64,000 nucleotides of DNA from Ciona savignyi (Eukaryota; Chordata; Ascidiacea; Phlebobranchia; Cionidae), in NCBI GenBank assembly GCA_000149265.1, contig CH003275.1, positions 586,641 through 650,640 on the forward strand, given 5' to 3'. A program made the position numbers and the translations under genes. Shown here in pieces: positions 11,955 to 23,639 of the stretch (within the stretch, counting starts at the first letter, position 1; every line of letters begins with the position of its first letter). Below the pieces are notes generated by a model. It was not told where the DNA came from. It ran no database searches and saw only the letters and a program-made list of their open reading frames with translations.

Positions 11955-12060
11955 AAAGTATAGTCTAGTGGCCAAATGGTTAACAAGACCAACACAGCTA
12001 TGTAAAAAACGGTCCTAAGAATGAGCCCTAACGTAAGTTTGTACCTTATCATGATAAAAA
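11955..12060 (+). repeat. SINE family B
   Basis: agtctagtggccaaatggtt, aaaaacggtcctaagaatga, gccctaacgtaagtttgtac. Confidence 0.6.
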
Positions 12061-12084
12061 ATAGCATTGTATTTAATTCAACTA

Positions 12085-12235
12085 AACCGACTATGGGCAC
12101 AAAGTAACATCTAATGACTGACCCGTTAGTCCGTGTGTTTTGGTCTTTCTATATCCGTTATCCTTGTTATTCAACTGAATACATATGGCACCATAGTTAT
12201 TGCAATGTGTTGTATATGATTGAGTTTTTTAAGTT
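12085..12235 (-). repeat. Degraded SINE family A
   Basis: ccatagttattgcaatgtgt tracts match the reverse of the family A middle; the rest is diverged. Confidence 0.4.
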
Positions 12236-12374
12236 TTTGTTCAAACAACTAATACACGACGGTTTTTTTAACCGCCGGCAGACTGTTATCTCACCATACC
12301 TTGTAATACTGCCCTTAGTAAATAAATATAAGATATTGAATACTAATTATTATTAATCCGGCCGAGCAAGGACT

Positions 12375-15300
12375 TCATTTTCCCATGTCTGGCCTGACGA
12401 CTAGAGAAGTTGCCTATCCTTGCTCTAAACAAGCCACCCACGTATGGTCCGAACCAACCCCCACAAACCTTCTTTGATGCCCAATGCCTCTGCCCATTCG
12501 TACACAGAGATCTGATGATCATGGTTCCCATCAGCGGCTCGAAAGAAGTCATCTGTACAATGCTCCAGCGGCACCAATGGCGCTCTCAGTGGCTCCAGTT
12601 CCCGTTTGTTTAAATACCTGAATGCAACGATTAATTACATGGAGCACTGAGTGTTTGCAGTCCGCTGTCCACTAAGTGCATGGTCTAAGGCCATAACCAA
12701 CTAACTTAGACTGGTTTCCAATCCACAACTGTTTAGAAATCGGTGATATAAACGTGCTAACCGGCTAACATGGGTAAAACTCATTGGATTAAAGATGTGT
12801 AATAAAAATATCCTACTTGTCGGTGGGGTTGATATCAAGCTCTGCGAACTTCCACATGATTGGGTATTTGTAGAGCGGGTAGAACTTTTGGAATTCCCTG
12901 CTCATAAGGTCGATGTGATGTTCCTCGTAAGATTGCAAACGAGCACGATTCGCAGCCAATTTTCGCCCCTGCAAACCGGGATGATTAGTTATTGTTTGTA
13001 GTTGACTTTGTGCATGAGCTATATGTTGCCACCATTCTGTGAGACCAAGAATAAGAATTATTGTTTTTGTCATCAGAATCCTACTAACAAATAACACCAA
13101 CTTAACTTAATACACATGTTTGTATGTTGTCTGAGAAACAATATATAACACAGCTACTTTACATTTAAATAACATGGTATTTTTTTAACGAAATCAAATT
13201 GGCTACTTATGGCTATGCTACATCTGGTCATACTTACATTAATCTAATTTATTTGATAAATTAACTTGTTTTAACAACTGTCTATTTTGACATCTTTATT
13301 CGGATTTTCAAATTTTTAATAGAAGGTTAAGCATGGATAACTTGTATTGTAATCATAACTGATTAAATAACCGAATAATTTTTTAACATTATTTCTTAAT
13401 TTAAAAGATTTAAAAAAAAGTTTAAATCCTGAAGCAAGACCAGCCTAATGTAGACACAATAAGCTTGAGCTGTCGAAAACCACATCACGTTCACCCAAAG
13501 TCTACTCAGGAAACCCAGTTGAACCACCACCTTGATACAGTCTGATTACAGGTTGAAGAGGAACGCAGGAAAGCTTTCTAATTCCACCACAAATATTGGT
13601 TGTACATGAAGGTTCTAAGTAGCGGATTACTTATTTAACACAATTTCGGGGGTTATTTTAAACTGCATTCATAGAAAGTAACATTCTAGCACCTGTGACT
13701 ATAATAATTTTAACATAAAAAGGTTGGTAGAAAAATAAATTTTGTTTATGAAGAATAAAAAAGACTAAATCTTGGACCATCCTGAATAAGATATTTTGCA
13801 AAGAAATATGGAAAATATATTTCTAATGAAACAAGCATGATCCGGTCAGTCCCAATTTCAAACACAGAAGGAACAATAATAAAATACTTTTCTGACACAC
13901 CCCAAAAGGATTTACAGCCAATTTTTAGGTAAACGCATCAAACTTTTTAACTAGTGATTGACAGCTATCATCATTCTAGACAATTGGTGTCAATCAAATA
14001 TTATGGCATTTGAATACCGGGAACCCCCATCCCTGAATTGTTCCCCCACAGGATTAAATATGAACAGGATCCTCCCATCATAATTCTTACATGGAATCTC
14101 TGCTTCTCACTGAGTCCTCCCATCTCCTCCTCTTCATCATACAGCTGAAGATAAATGTTTTTGATCCAAGATCTCATCCGGGTCGGGTATTCCCCTAACT
14201 CATGAGCTTCACATGGGAGGATCTCTGGAAGATAAAGATTTCATGTCATGAACCTCCAGGATGGAAGTCCGAATAAATAACTTGGTGAGGTAGTGCCTCA
14301 CCTTTCAATTGATAGAATTGAAACTGGTTGCCAGCTAGTCAGTTATCTTTGGACAGGCCTTTTACTAAAATTGAAGAAATGTCTCAATGGTATTGCAATG
14401 ATAATCCGATAATGGGCATGAGGTAACAGGACATTCATGTCTCGCCATTAATGTAAAACAGAGAAGTTATTACACAGACAACAGTAAGATTACATATGCA
14501 CAGAAAACCCTAATGTACCCCAAATAAACTCTTAACTCTTGCTAACCTTTAAAATTAAGAATAAATTGATTAGTTTTGAACAGAAATAATGTAGAACCAA
14601 TACATCATATCAATATGTGAAAAGTGCTGTAACATGCCATGCAATGCTTTGTTTGACTTGATCGGCTTTCGCGCTGTTGCACATGGTACAAAAGCATTGT
14701 GGTTAATGTGACGAAATAGAATAAAACTAATACTATATGATTTACTACAGTACGATTGACAGCGGCAGATTGGTTATTGGGTTTATGTTTGCTACCTTTG
14801 CACGGCCCATAGTAGTCGAGTCTCAGATGTTGGACAGATTTGTTCTTTCTCTTCTTCTCAATGCATTTGGTTCTCCACAGTTCACATTCGCTTGTGTACG
14901 TTGTGTTATCAGTGCCGCACACACTGTGATGAGGTATACATGGTGGTGTTAAACTATGTTTAGATGTCAGTGTTAAGTTTGTACGATGGTGTTAAAATAG
15001 GATGATGGAACTGTCATAAATGAAATCTTTGCTTAGCTAGTAAGGATATTACTAAAAGAGTTACTACACAGCAAATTGCTGCTATCAACATGTGTACTTC
15101 TGTATGTAATCTACCATTCTAGAATCAAGATTCGAACAAAAAATGAAATTATATTTGGATTCCACAAATTTACAATCAAGTAGTTTAATTTTTGTGTTTT
15201 CAGTAAACAATAGTTATATAAAGTCAGTTAATTAATCAGACAAAAGCAATATTATTATAATAGGCCCAACAAAACAAACATATTTATCCCTTAATTGCTC

Positions 15301-17283
15301 CCCACCTGAAAGATGAGTCAGCGTCTTCGCAATCAGTGATGCATCTGCATTTTGGTTGGTTATCGTCATCCAGGTAACACTCCTTGCCGGGTTTGCATTG
15401 GAACATATCACATGGGTCTGTAGGGGAGGGGGAATTAGATCATTCATGTCTGTGTGTGAGAGTGGGCAGCAAAGGTCCATAAAGTGCCCTCATTCTTAAG
15501 ACATTAGCTAATAGGTGGTAGGTTTAAAACCATTCGCCGACTAGCAGTTGTTTGTGTCTTTAAGCAAGGCACTTAGTCAACATTGTCTAAACCTAATAAG
15601 ATTGAGCCAAAGTGTAGTAATGTGTCAATTGTCTGTGATTTTAGGTTAAAACTAGCTCTCGTGTTTAATTTTCCAACATTGATAGACCAAGTTCTTCGAA
15701 CACCAAACTACCTCGATCTCATTCATTAACCCCTGATCCTTCCATAACCTCTGGTTCTAATACTGGATTGGGGCTGGATGCACTTGGTATACCCACATGT
15801 ACCCATATATTCCAGTGCTTAAAAACACCTGTTGTTCTACAAATTTTAAGGCACTTCAACAAGACTTCATCTTATCCCAAGCCAACTAACTTGTTTCAAC
15901 TGGGTTGTTGGCATCGAGTTGTTCCTGGGTTGGTGAGTCATCATCATCATCATCACTATCCTCATCTGGTGTTCCTTCATCATCATCCGATGATTCATCC
16001 TCTTCCTCTTCTGGTGCATTGTCTGCATCCTCCTGAATGGGAGATGTCTTGCTTTTGGGGTCGAATAAATGGAAAAACTTTAAGATACTAATGTTTATCC
16101 CTGTGGATGGGACAATGCATGGGTCATTATCACACAGCTAATCGTCTAATTACCTTAAGCCCACTGTCGGGTCACGATAGATATTGCAGTGTGTTGTCTA
16201 AGATATTAGTCTAGTTCTGATTAATTTATTTTAATCCCCTTAATAGAGTCAACATTGCTTCACCCTACTCTGTCCCCATTACATTCCAATCCATCTATTT
16301 TACTGCTGCTCCTATTCCACCCATCCTGTCCCCATGTCACCTATTCTGTTTCCATTTTATCTAGCCAGCCCCAGTGTCACCCATCCTGTCCCCATTCCAC
16401 CCATCCTGCCCCAATATTACCCATCACATCTCCATGTCAATGATGTCACCTATCCTGCTAGCATGTCACCCATCCTGCTTCCATGTCACCAAACCTGTCC
16501 CCATTCCACCCATCCTGGCCCTATTCCACCCATCCCGTCCCTATTACACCCAACCTGTCCCCATGTCACCCTTCCTGCCCTCACGTCACCCACCAAACCC
16601 TACCCAGCATACCTCGCTATCATCTACTTCATCATCAGCATCAATATCCTCATCTTCTGCAGCCACATCACGGATCTCCGTAGGAGCCACTCGCTCATTA
16701 CTTCTCAAGTCAGGTTCTTCATCCAATGTCCTCAGATCAGGCCTCACCACATCTTGGCCATGTGTCAGCTTTAAAATAAAAGTAAAATGGAATATGTCTT
16801 ACTCACCAAAACACAATAATTAGGTTTTATCCTTGTGAATGAAAAACCATGGATGACAATCTAGCATAGTTCCTAAGATATATCATATAACCTCTCATCC
16901 TCTGTCAGTTTACCGAAGCTACTGCGGTGTATTGTATATGTTGCTTCTATTTTTAGTAGAAGCCATTAATCCACATTTATACACAACGCATGTATGATGA
17001 GTACATTCCTTTAGTTTTAATACAACCCATTAATCCACTGGGTTTGGGCGATGTCCGCTAAGTACCTAGTAAGATCGTTTTGGTCATAAAGCCTTTCTAC
17101 TGATAGGAACTATATAAGAAAACCAAGAAGCCAACTGAAATATTTGGATGCATATAGTTTTAATATTCTTTATTCCTTACACATTTATTTTAGTTTGTGT
17201 GGTTCACGTTATCGTAAATATATATGATAAATACTTACATATACTGAACAAAGAACCAAACACACGACGATCGCTGCCTTCAT
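12375..17283 (-). CDS. SPARC: SPARC / osteonectin
   Basis: Secreted calcium- and collagen-binding matrix glycoprotein. Nine minus-strand exons: 17239-17283, 16613-16768, 15891-16032, 15306-15417, 14796-14923, 14091-14224, 12817-12968, 12469-12617, 12375-12388, giving 343 residues. Exon 1 is a signal peptide (MKAAIVVCLVLCSVY). Exons 2-3 are the acidic domain, including a run of six Asp. Exons 4-5 are a follistatin/Kazal module (NPCDMFQCKPGKEC ... SVCGTDNTTYTSEC ... LDYYGPCK) with ten cysteines. Exons 6-8 are the extracellular calcium domain (MRSWIKNIYLQLYDEEEE, PLYKYPIMWKFAELD, EPLRAPLVPLEHC, EF loop DGNHDHQISVYE). The two cysteines that bridge the second EF-hand in vertebrates are both Ala. 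If the last 80-nt intron is not spliced, the protein ends at a stop at 12425-12427 instead. It lies downstream of RBM22 on the same strand. Confidence 0.93.
12640..12765 (-). repeat. SINE family A, head half, in a SPARC intron
   Basis: ccactaagtgcatggtctaa and actggtttccaatccacaac match the reverse head. It lies between SPARC exons 7 and 8. Confidence 0.6.
14278..14450 (+). repeat. SINE family A in a SPARC intron
   Basis: gatagaattgaaactggttg, aattgaagaaatgtctcaat, gtattgcaatgataatccga. Internally deleted. Confidence 0.6.
15500..15612 (+). repeat. SINE family A, head half, in a SPARC intron
   Basis: ggtggtaggtttaaaaccat, tgtctttaagcaaggcactt, cattgtctaaacctaat. Confidence 0.65.
16085..16235 (-). 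repeat. SINE family A, tail half, in SPARC intron 2
   Basis: atgtttatccctgtggatgg (reverse tail) and gatattgcagtgtgttgtct. It abuts the 20-bp minisatellite. Confidence 0.65.
16273..16600. repeat. 20-bp minisatellite in SPARC intron 2
   Basis: About 15-16 diverged 20-bp units of the form tccccatgtcacccatcctg. The array ends about a dozen bases from the exon 2 donor (intron begins at 16612 on the minus strand). Twenty bases is not a multiple of three, so the open frames seen across it are not coding. Confidence 0.85.
16820..17085 (-). repeat. SINE family A in SPARC intron 1
   Basis: ttatccttgtgaatgaaaaa, accgaagctactgcggtgta, agtagaagccattaatccac. Diverged but nearly full length. Confidence 0.7.
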
Positions 17284-17788
17284 TGTTTCGCTTGATTTCC
17301 GTCAAAACCAGTAGACAGCTCGCTCTCTCCTTCCGAACAAAACCAAATGACTTGAGACGGCTTCGGGCGATTCGCTCGTGAAAAAATGTCGACTGGCGGC
17401 AAACAGTATTCAGACTTATTGACCTATTTCGTAGCGAAGTGAATGTGCTCTTTTCACATCTGCCTTGTAAAATACACTCTCGCGGGTCACGCACTTAACG
17501 ATATTACGACTCGCCCAATCAGGTTTCCGTAATAGCCTTTAGACAACTGCGCGATAATTGCGCTAACAACCCATTAAGCTGTTAATTACAAACTGGTAAT
17601 TGGTATTAACGCTGTCGCCGATTACAAGGTAAAATATATCTGATACAAATCATCGACTTATCAGGATGTCTAAACGAAATTTAACACTGATTGAGCAGAC
17701 AGCAGACAAATTACTTCTTATTTAATAACTAATATAGTCTTTAAACAAATGAAGGGCTTACAACTAAGACCGTTTTTAATATCAACTC
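17284..17788 (-). promoter_or_regulatory. SPARC leader and promoter region
   Basis: About 500 bases separate the SPARC start codon from the RBM22 poly(A) signal, so the SPARC promoter and 5' UTR should lie here. A 96-codon minus-strand frame (17204-17494) crosses the start codon out of frame and is probably leader sequence. I see no clear TATA box. Confidence 0.45.
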
Positions 17789-17794
17789 TTTATT
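17789..17794 (-). promoter_or_regulatory. Poly(A) signal of RBM22
   Basis: AATAAA on the minus strand, about 170 bases after the RBM22 stop codon. Confidence 0.6.
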
Positions 17795-17962
17795 ATCAAA
17801 GGCTCAATATAGAAACAACACAAGTCATGCGAGCGGTTCTTTTATTTCCATGAAATATAAATTGACAATGGAATGCAGGTCGAACGGCATTTCAGCAAGA
17901 AATGTACAAGATCGAAGCCTTGGTGGTAAGATGCGGGTCGAGAGGTTGAGGATCAACGCAAA

Positions 17963-20900
17963 TCACATGTTCGTACCCATGCGTTGGGGGTCCTGTGATG
18001 GGTAGTGAACCTGCATACGCGGCCCTGGCCCCTGCATGCCTTGGAACCCTGGGTACAATGGAGAATATGGAATAATGTTGTCTATTTAGGTGTATAAAAT
18101 TGCGTAGAGTGGTTTTTGACAGATTATCTCACACCCACAGTCGGTTTATTCCAGAGCATTGTATAAAAACAGCAGTTGCCAAACTGGGCACCACAGCACC
18201 CTGGGGAGCCGCGAGATTTTGCCAGGGGCGCCACGAAAGCATGCGGAAGTTGCTGCATTTATTGTTTTTCTCACAAAAAAATACAGTGCATGTGCGTTAC
18301 ACTAGTAGAACGTTAATTGGAGAGATGTTTGAGCCTGGTGTGCAACCCCATACACTATTTGTTTTACTTGTAAAAAATCCATTGTTCGGTGTTATCTCCC
18401 ACTATTTACCGACTAATGTGGCATTGTTTTTCGAATAATGGTTTGTCAAATAACTGCTTTCTTTGCATTAATTGACTGTTCGTGACTTTAGTGAATAGTT
18501 TTGAAGAGTTTAAATGGTTATCCAAATGCGTGCTAGTCTGGATATATAATATACAACACTTGCAAATTTTTGGCTTTGTGAGGAAGCTGCAAGGTTTCAT
18601 AAGTTTTCAAAAGGCGCCGCCAACAAAAAAAGTTTGGGAACCACTGGTATATAACATAAACATTGCATAATTAGTTAACATACAAATATTTAAACCGGTG
18701 AATGAATTGTTTAAACTTAACAATAAGTTACAACAAATCATTGATATCTTAACCACAATAATCCAAGTCGACCCCTATTAACCCACCTGGAGGGGGCATC
18801 ATGTGCATGGGTGGCGGGGGAGGAGGCATCCGTGGGGGCTGGTTCATCTGCCTCGGCATCGGGATAGTACCAGGTGGTGGGGGTTCCATGAAGTTGAAGT
18901 TTCGAAAGTTTCCACGAGCAACGTCCGAAGGTAGCGGCAGTGCTGCGGGTATTGTGGAGTGAATTACAGGTGGTGGGGTTTGGGGTGAACTATATCTGGT
19001 GGGGTGGGTTTGGGAATGAATTTCTAGTCGACAATCGCACCCAACCCCAAATTATTCAGTTACGGTAAACAAAAGTAACTCACCCCCAGGCAAGCCAGGC
19101 ACAGGTTTAAACGATGAGCTCCCAGACTTCTCCCCCTTTTCTGCGTCCTTTTTGCTGGAGCCCTGGGACTTTCCCCAACGCACAACAATCCTGAAAAAAA
19201 TTTAATATTAATCTCAACAATCTTTCTAAAATTCTACTTTTTATCTACTTTGCTTCAGATATTCAACATGACTGCTAAGAGGACAGTTTGTGGTGGAAGA
19301 GAAATAGAAAAAAAGGTTGATTTTCGGTGTGTTAACCCTGGTGATATTGTCCAACCCAATCTATGTACTTTTATCTAATATCCACTCTGATTTAAATTCA
19401 ACATTGTATATTTGTCGCTGTAATCCACCCAACTTATGAGAAAACTTTGAAATGCGAACGTATGTGCAAAGTTACATTACTTAGAATGATTTATTAATAT
19501 ATTATACTAATTTTATAACACTACGATTTTACCGATAAATTTCCTTATTATAATTTAAAATATGCTTGAATTCTTTTGAAAATTGTATTTTAGAATCATA
19601 AAAATAATTCGATTTATAATTCAACAAACCTTTTTCCTTTGATCATTAGTCTCCCTGCAGTCCTTTTTGCTGCAGTCTCAGCGTCGATTCTCTTTGTGAA
19701 CTGTACGAACGCATAGTTCTGGTTGGTGGCCATATGTATGGAGCGTATCTCACCATACTGGTAGAACTGGTCTCTGTGGGAACAATCAATTGAAAAGTCT
19801 GGATTGAACATTCGTTTACTGCGATATAATACCAGAATCAGAATATACAACTTTGTACAACTCACTGTAAGGAAAAAAGTAATTATTATCACAACTATCT
19901 AATCAGGTGTGTATGAAGGCAAGGCAGTCAACAGATATCCCTTGGATTTGGTGAATTGATGGGTTGTACTAAATTAACTTAATAAATCCTTAAATACACT
20001 GATTTGGGGGGTTCCCCTCCAAATCACCTGATGATAACTGTGCAATATTCTTTAACAAAACCTGAATACACGGTTTGAAGCATCATTGCTTAAACTGATC
20101 TTTAACGTAAAAAAACTGATATAATACCAGTGTATTAATGTTAATCTTATCACTCATTTAGTTGACTAAGTTTACTTTAAAATAAATTGGTATAATTTCA
20201 AATTTTGTTGTTTTATTTCATATCATGCCAGACAATTTTCAGAATTGAAAGTTCTATCGTGGTTTACATGTTTAATGCATAAGTTAAACACCTTCCCCCT
20301 CCCCCACTGAAATAGACTTGAAAATCTCACAATAAAAATAACAAGAACCACCACCTTTCAAATAATTAACAATTTGTTACAATTTTGGTGAGAATATGCT
20401 TTTTCGTCAACATAGCATGAACCCAGAAAGTGCTTACCTTAGATCCTCCTCAGCAATGGATTCCGTAAGTCCTCCGATGTAGAGTGTAGTGATGGTGCGA
20501 TCCTCTGGAGGAGCCACCGCCTCCTGCTCCATTGCCTCCGTCGCTCTCCGCATCAATTTGTTAGCGACAGGATCGTTGATGCCGTAGTATCGATCCTTGA
20601 TGTTCTGATCCGAGAGCGGATCATCTGGATCCGTGGGTTTCTCGTGCCTGCAAACCAGGTATAATTATCAGTGCAGAAAGACGCTTATCCAAGACGGAAA
20701 AACGCACGAGGCACGATTATCACACAAGCAATCACCGATTATTTCAGACATTGCTTTGGATGTAGATGGGCAAAATAACAAGCAATAGTGAATATGCACG
20801 GTCAGCATAAAACGCCTCCAATTCTAACCCCACACCTGTATGGGCACTCCTCTCCACGTTTGCATTCACCCTTCACCCAAAAGGAACAAATGTGGGGTCG

Positions 20901-22671
20901 ATTCCGCTTGTAATAGGGGGTTGTCCGAGCCATTCTCACCAGCATATCACTGGGGGCTTGCGCCTTGCCTACCGCCCCCACTGCGACAGTTCCATCTGTA
21001 TTCGCAATCTGAAAATATTGAAGTTCAGACATATATAAAATCATTGTTTAAAGCTGTGAATCGGTAATGTTCACAATCGTCTTACCTCAAGCTTAATCTG
21101 GTCATCCGTGCTATTGCAGTGTGTTAAGTATGATGGAACCAATATTACTGTTTTGTTTAACCTAGTAATTCAAACTGTTCAAACAACTTTCACTATGTGT
21201 GCAAGGTTGCAACTGATCAGATTACAGATGATATTGATTCACCTATTGTTTAATATAATAGACATCCATAATTGCTGTGCAATTTTATTCAGTTTGTTTG
21301 TCATCGACATTGGAGAAGAGTCGACCCACTGACCTGGCGTTCCATGTTCTGTGTGTAATATTCCTTGTTCACATCGGACTTGGGAATATCATCTTTGATC
21401 GCTAACGCTTCATCTCTGGTCTGCACCGGCAATCCTGCCAATCATGGGACAACTGTCAATCAAAGTTTCAAACTACACTTATAATTGGAGGTAACAAATA
21501 CACAACACACTACAATAACTGTGGAAACCCGAAAGTGGGCAAGATGTAATCTGACGATTGCCTGGGTGGTAACCTCCAGTCCTATCTGCAGTCCAACTCA
21601 CCATATTCAAGATCCAACAAACAAGTTTGACAGATGTTCTTTAGCTTCGAACAAGTTTGACAAACCTCTGTTTTTTTAAATCTCATGCGCGCACCGGGAC
21701 ACCAGCGGAAGACTGTGAACGGACGGTCGCAGATCTTACATTCCTTCCCGTATGTCTCCTTTGTCTGGGGTGGAATATGAAAGAAGTTTGTTATTTTTAT
21801 TATAAATGGGGAGTGCACTGTTATAAATGGTAAGTTCTGTACAGGTTGGGTATGTTACTGCAGGCATTCTTGTTCATTGAAAGAAAATGTATAAGATGTA
21901 CAGTTGAATGACTTTCCAAAATGCACAATATGCAGAAAATGTTCAGGGTTAAGATCAAACCAACCAACTGTTCAGTCAGTGACTTGGTCCTTACCCCTAT
22001 AACCACACAGAGAAATAATAAAACTTTCGAGCAGTAGCTTACCATCCGAATATAAGGGTTGTCACCCAGGCATGTCTGGCATAGAATCGGGAAGTCCTGT
22101 GATACATTTTTTTTAGTAAATATAAGAACCAAGGAAGCAGAGCAATGTAAAAAAGCTTAGGAATTCCCCCAACAGGGATCTGTCACAGACCATTTTTGAG
22201 GAATCGAAGATCGTTTTAAATTCTTGATTGTGCTTCCGAAGTACCGGTACTTAAACGACTAATTTTACATATTTTATACGTTGAGGTTGAGGTACAGTTG
22301 ATATTTGATATGTTTTGTTTAATGTAAAATTGTTCAATGGTTTAGTGAACTAATGCATGTTTAGAAAAATATATTGACATTTTGCTTAATTTCTGTATAC
22401 AAAATATGTAACCACTTTTATGTTTTTTTTGTTTTTTTTTTGTTTTTTTTCTTTTCATGTTACGAACACAAGCTAACACGGGCAACCAACATTGTGTATA
22501 ACAGTTAATTTATATATCACTTGATCAGAATTATGTAGTGCTGATATAATTAAATTTTGGCATAAAATATTCCAGGAATGGGGTATGGATGTGTTGATCA
22601 ACCTACAAATCACTCACCGAATCTTCCCAGTTTTGTCGATTATATCGATTTGCACCAAGTGAAGTAGCCAT
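17963..22671 (-). CDS. RBM22: Pre-mRNA-splicing factor RBM22 (Cwc2/Slt11 homologue)
   Basis: Nuclear RNA-binding protein that contacts U6 snRNA and the intron in the activated spliceosome. Ten minus-strand exons: 22618-22671, 22043-22096, 21602-21764, 21334-21434, 20836-21008, 20438-20647, 19630-19773, 19084-19190, 18787-18942, 17963-18048. They total 415 codons, near the 420 of the human protein. Seen: N-terminus [17 protein letters not shown]; Cys-rich zinc region ([34 protein letters not shown]); CCCH finger [22 protein letters not shown] with TLYIGGL (RNP2) and NYAFVQF (RNP1); then a proline-rich tail ([15 protein letters not shown]) and the conserved end [12 protein letters not shown]. 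The frame is intact. It runs divergently from ZMIZ across a 14-kb desert. Confidence 0.97.
18169..18646. mobile_element. hAT-type non-autonomous DNA transposon in the last RBM22 intron
   Basis: Left end CAGCAGTTGCCAAACT and right end AGTTTGGGAACCACTG match as inverted repeats at 13 of 16 positions. Flanking 8-mers gtataaaa (18161-18168) and gtatataa (18647-18654) look like a hAT target duplication. The ends resemble those of the element at 554-849, but the interior differs. A plus-strand frame across part of it shows no transposase motif. Confidence 0.7.
21100..21170 (-). repeat. SINE family A fragment in an RBM22 intron
   Basis: tgctattgcagtgtgttaag matches the reverse middle part. Confidence 0.45.
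21485..21575 (+). repeat. SINE family A fragment in an RBM22 intron
   Basis: acacaacacactacaataac, gaaacccgaaagtgggcaag, atgtaatctgacgattgcct. Confidence 0.65.
22421..22456. repeat. T-rich low-complexity tract
   Basis: Runs of eight to nine T broken by single G or C, within RBM22 intron 1. Confidence 0.8.
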
Positions 22672-23608
22672 GATAACTTCACAAATTCTCAATTAAAATG
22701 TTGCTCAAATTCAAACTACAGACTTAACGGTATCTGCAATTTGTAGATTCAATTCAACTAAATTTACTTGGACTTTTAAGTACAAATATATATGCACATA
22801 GAAAAGGCTTGAAATTTAAAAAGAAAACTTTCTTATACTTAAAAAGTGAAGGATACACTGATAAAACCAAAGGGTTAACTAGTCTATGGAGGTTTTAATC
22901 AAATGACAAGAAATAATAATTTATACTGCTCCCACAACATACATACGATGATATCACAGCATAAGTAAAGTCATATCATTTAGACAGTATGTCAATCAAT
23001 CAACATATTTATTTGTTAAAATCACCGAAACAAAAGAATAAAAAATATGAAAATAAATTAAACTGAAGTTTAACAAAAAGACACAGAAAAAACATCCGAT
23101 TATCGAAGCAGGTTCCACCTGATGATATATGTAAATAAAAATAAACATGGTATAATAAGAATCAGCAGTGTGAAAAACTTGCAAAAAACATTACATAGAC
23201 CAAAACTACAAAATGCATGCTAAACACTGTGATATATGATGTGTTAAATAGATAGGAGTACGAAAAAAAACAAAATTAATAAAATTACAAGTTAGCTAAG
23301 GCTAACTTTTGGTTAGATGTAGAAAACATACGGGAAAATTACAATAAATAAACAGGTACTCTATTAATATTTAAATAATAATGTGTGAAAAATGGTACAA
23401 AATAATCATGATGTGCCACTTATCTATTGATATTATAATGAGTAGGGTACAGCACAAAGGTTAAAATATATAATTAATTGAAAAAGGGAGAGTTTTGTCA
23501 TGAAACTTGTACATTAGCTTTTCAACCTACAACTAATAAATAGCAACACAGTTTCAGTATCTTAAGTTAAGATTACTAAACAATGAGATAACAAGCATTG
23601 AGCATGAC

Positions 23609-23609
<1 letters not shown>

Positions 23610-23639
<30 letters not shown>
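23610..23639. repeat. TA microsatellite
   Basis: About 15 TA units, one interrupted by G, in the AT-rich start of the desert. Confidence 0.85.

Noticed and set aside
16334-16823. Overlapping 146- and 149-codon frames rich in Pro, Ser and His
   Set aside because: They run through the 20-bp minisatellite and antisense to SPARC exon 2. Periodicity, not coding, keeps them open.
17283-17963. RBM22 and SPARC as one operon
   Set aside because: Tunicate operons have almost no space between genes; here a poly(A) signal and about 500 bases separate RBM22 from the SPARC start, so separate promoters are likelier.
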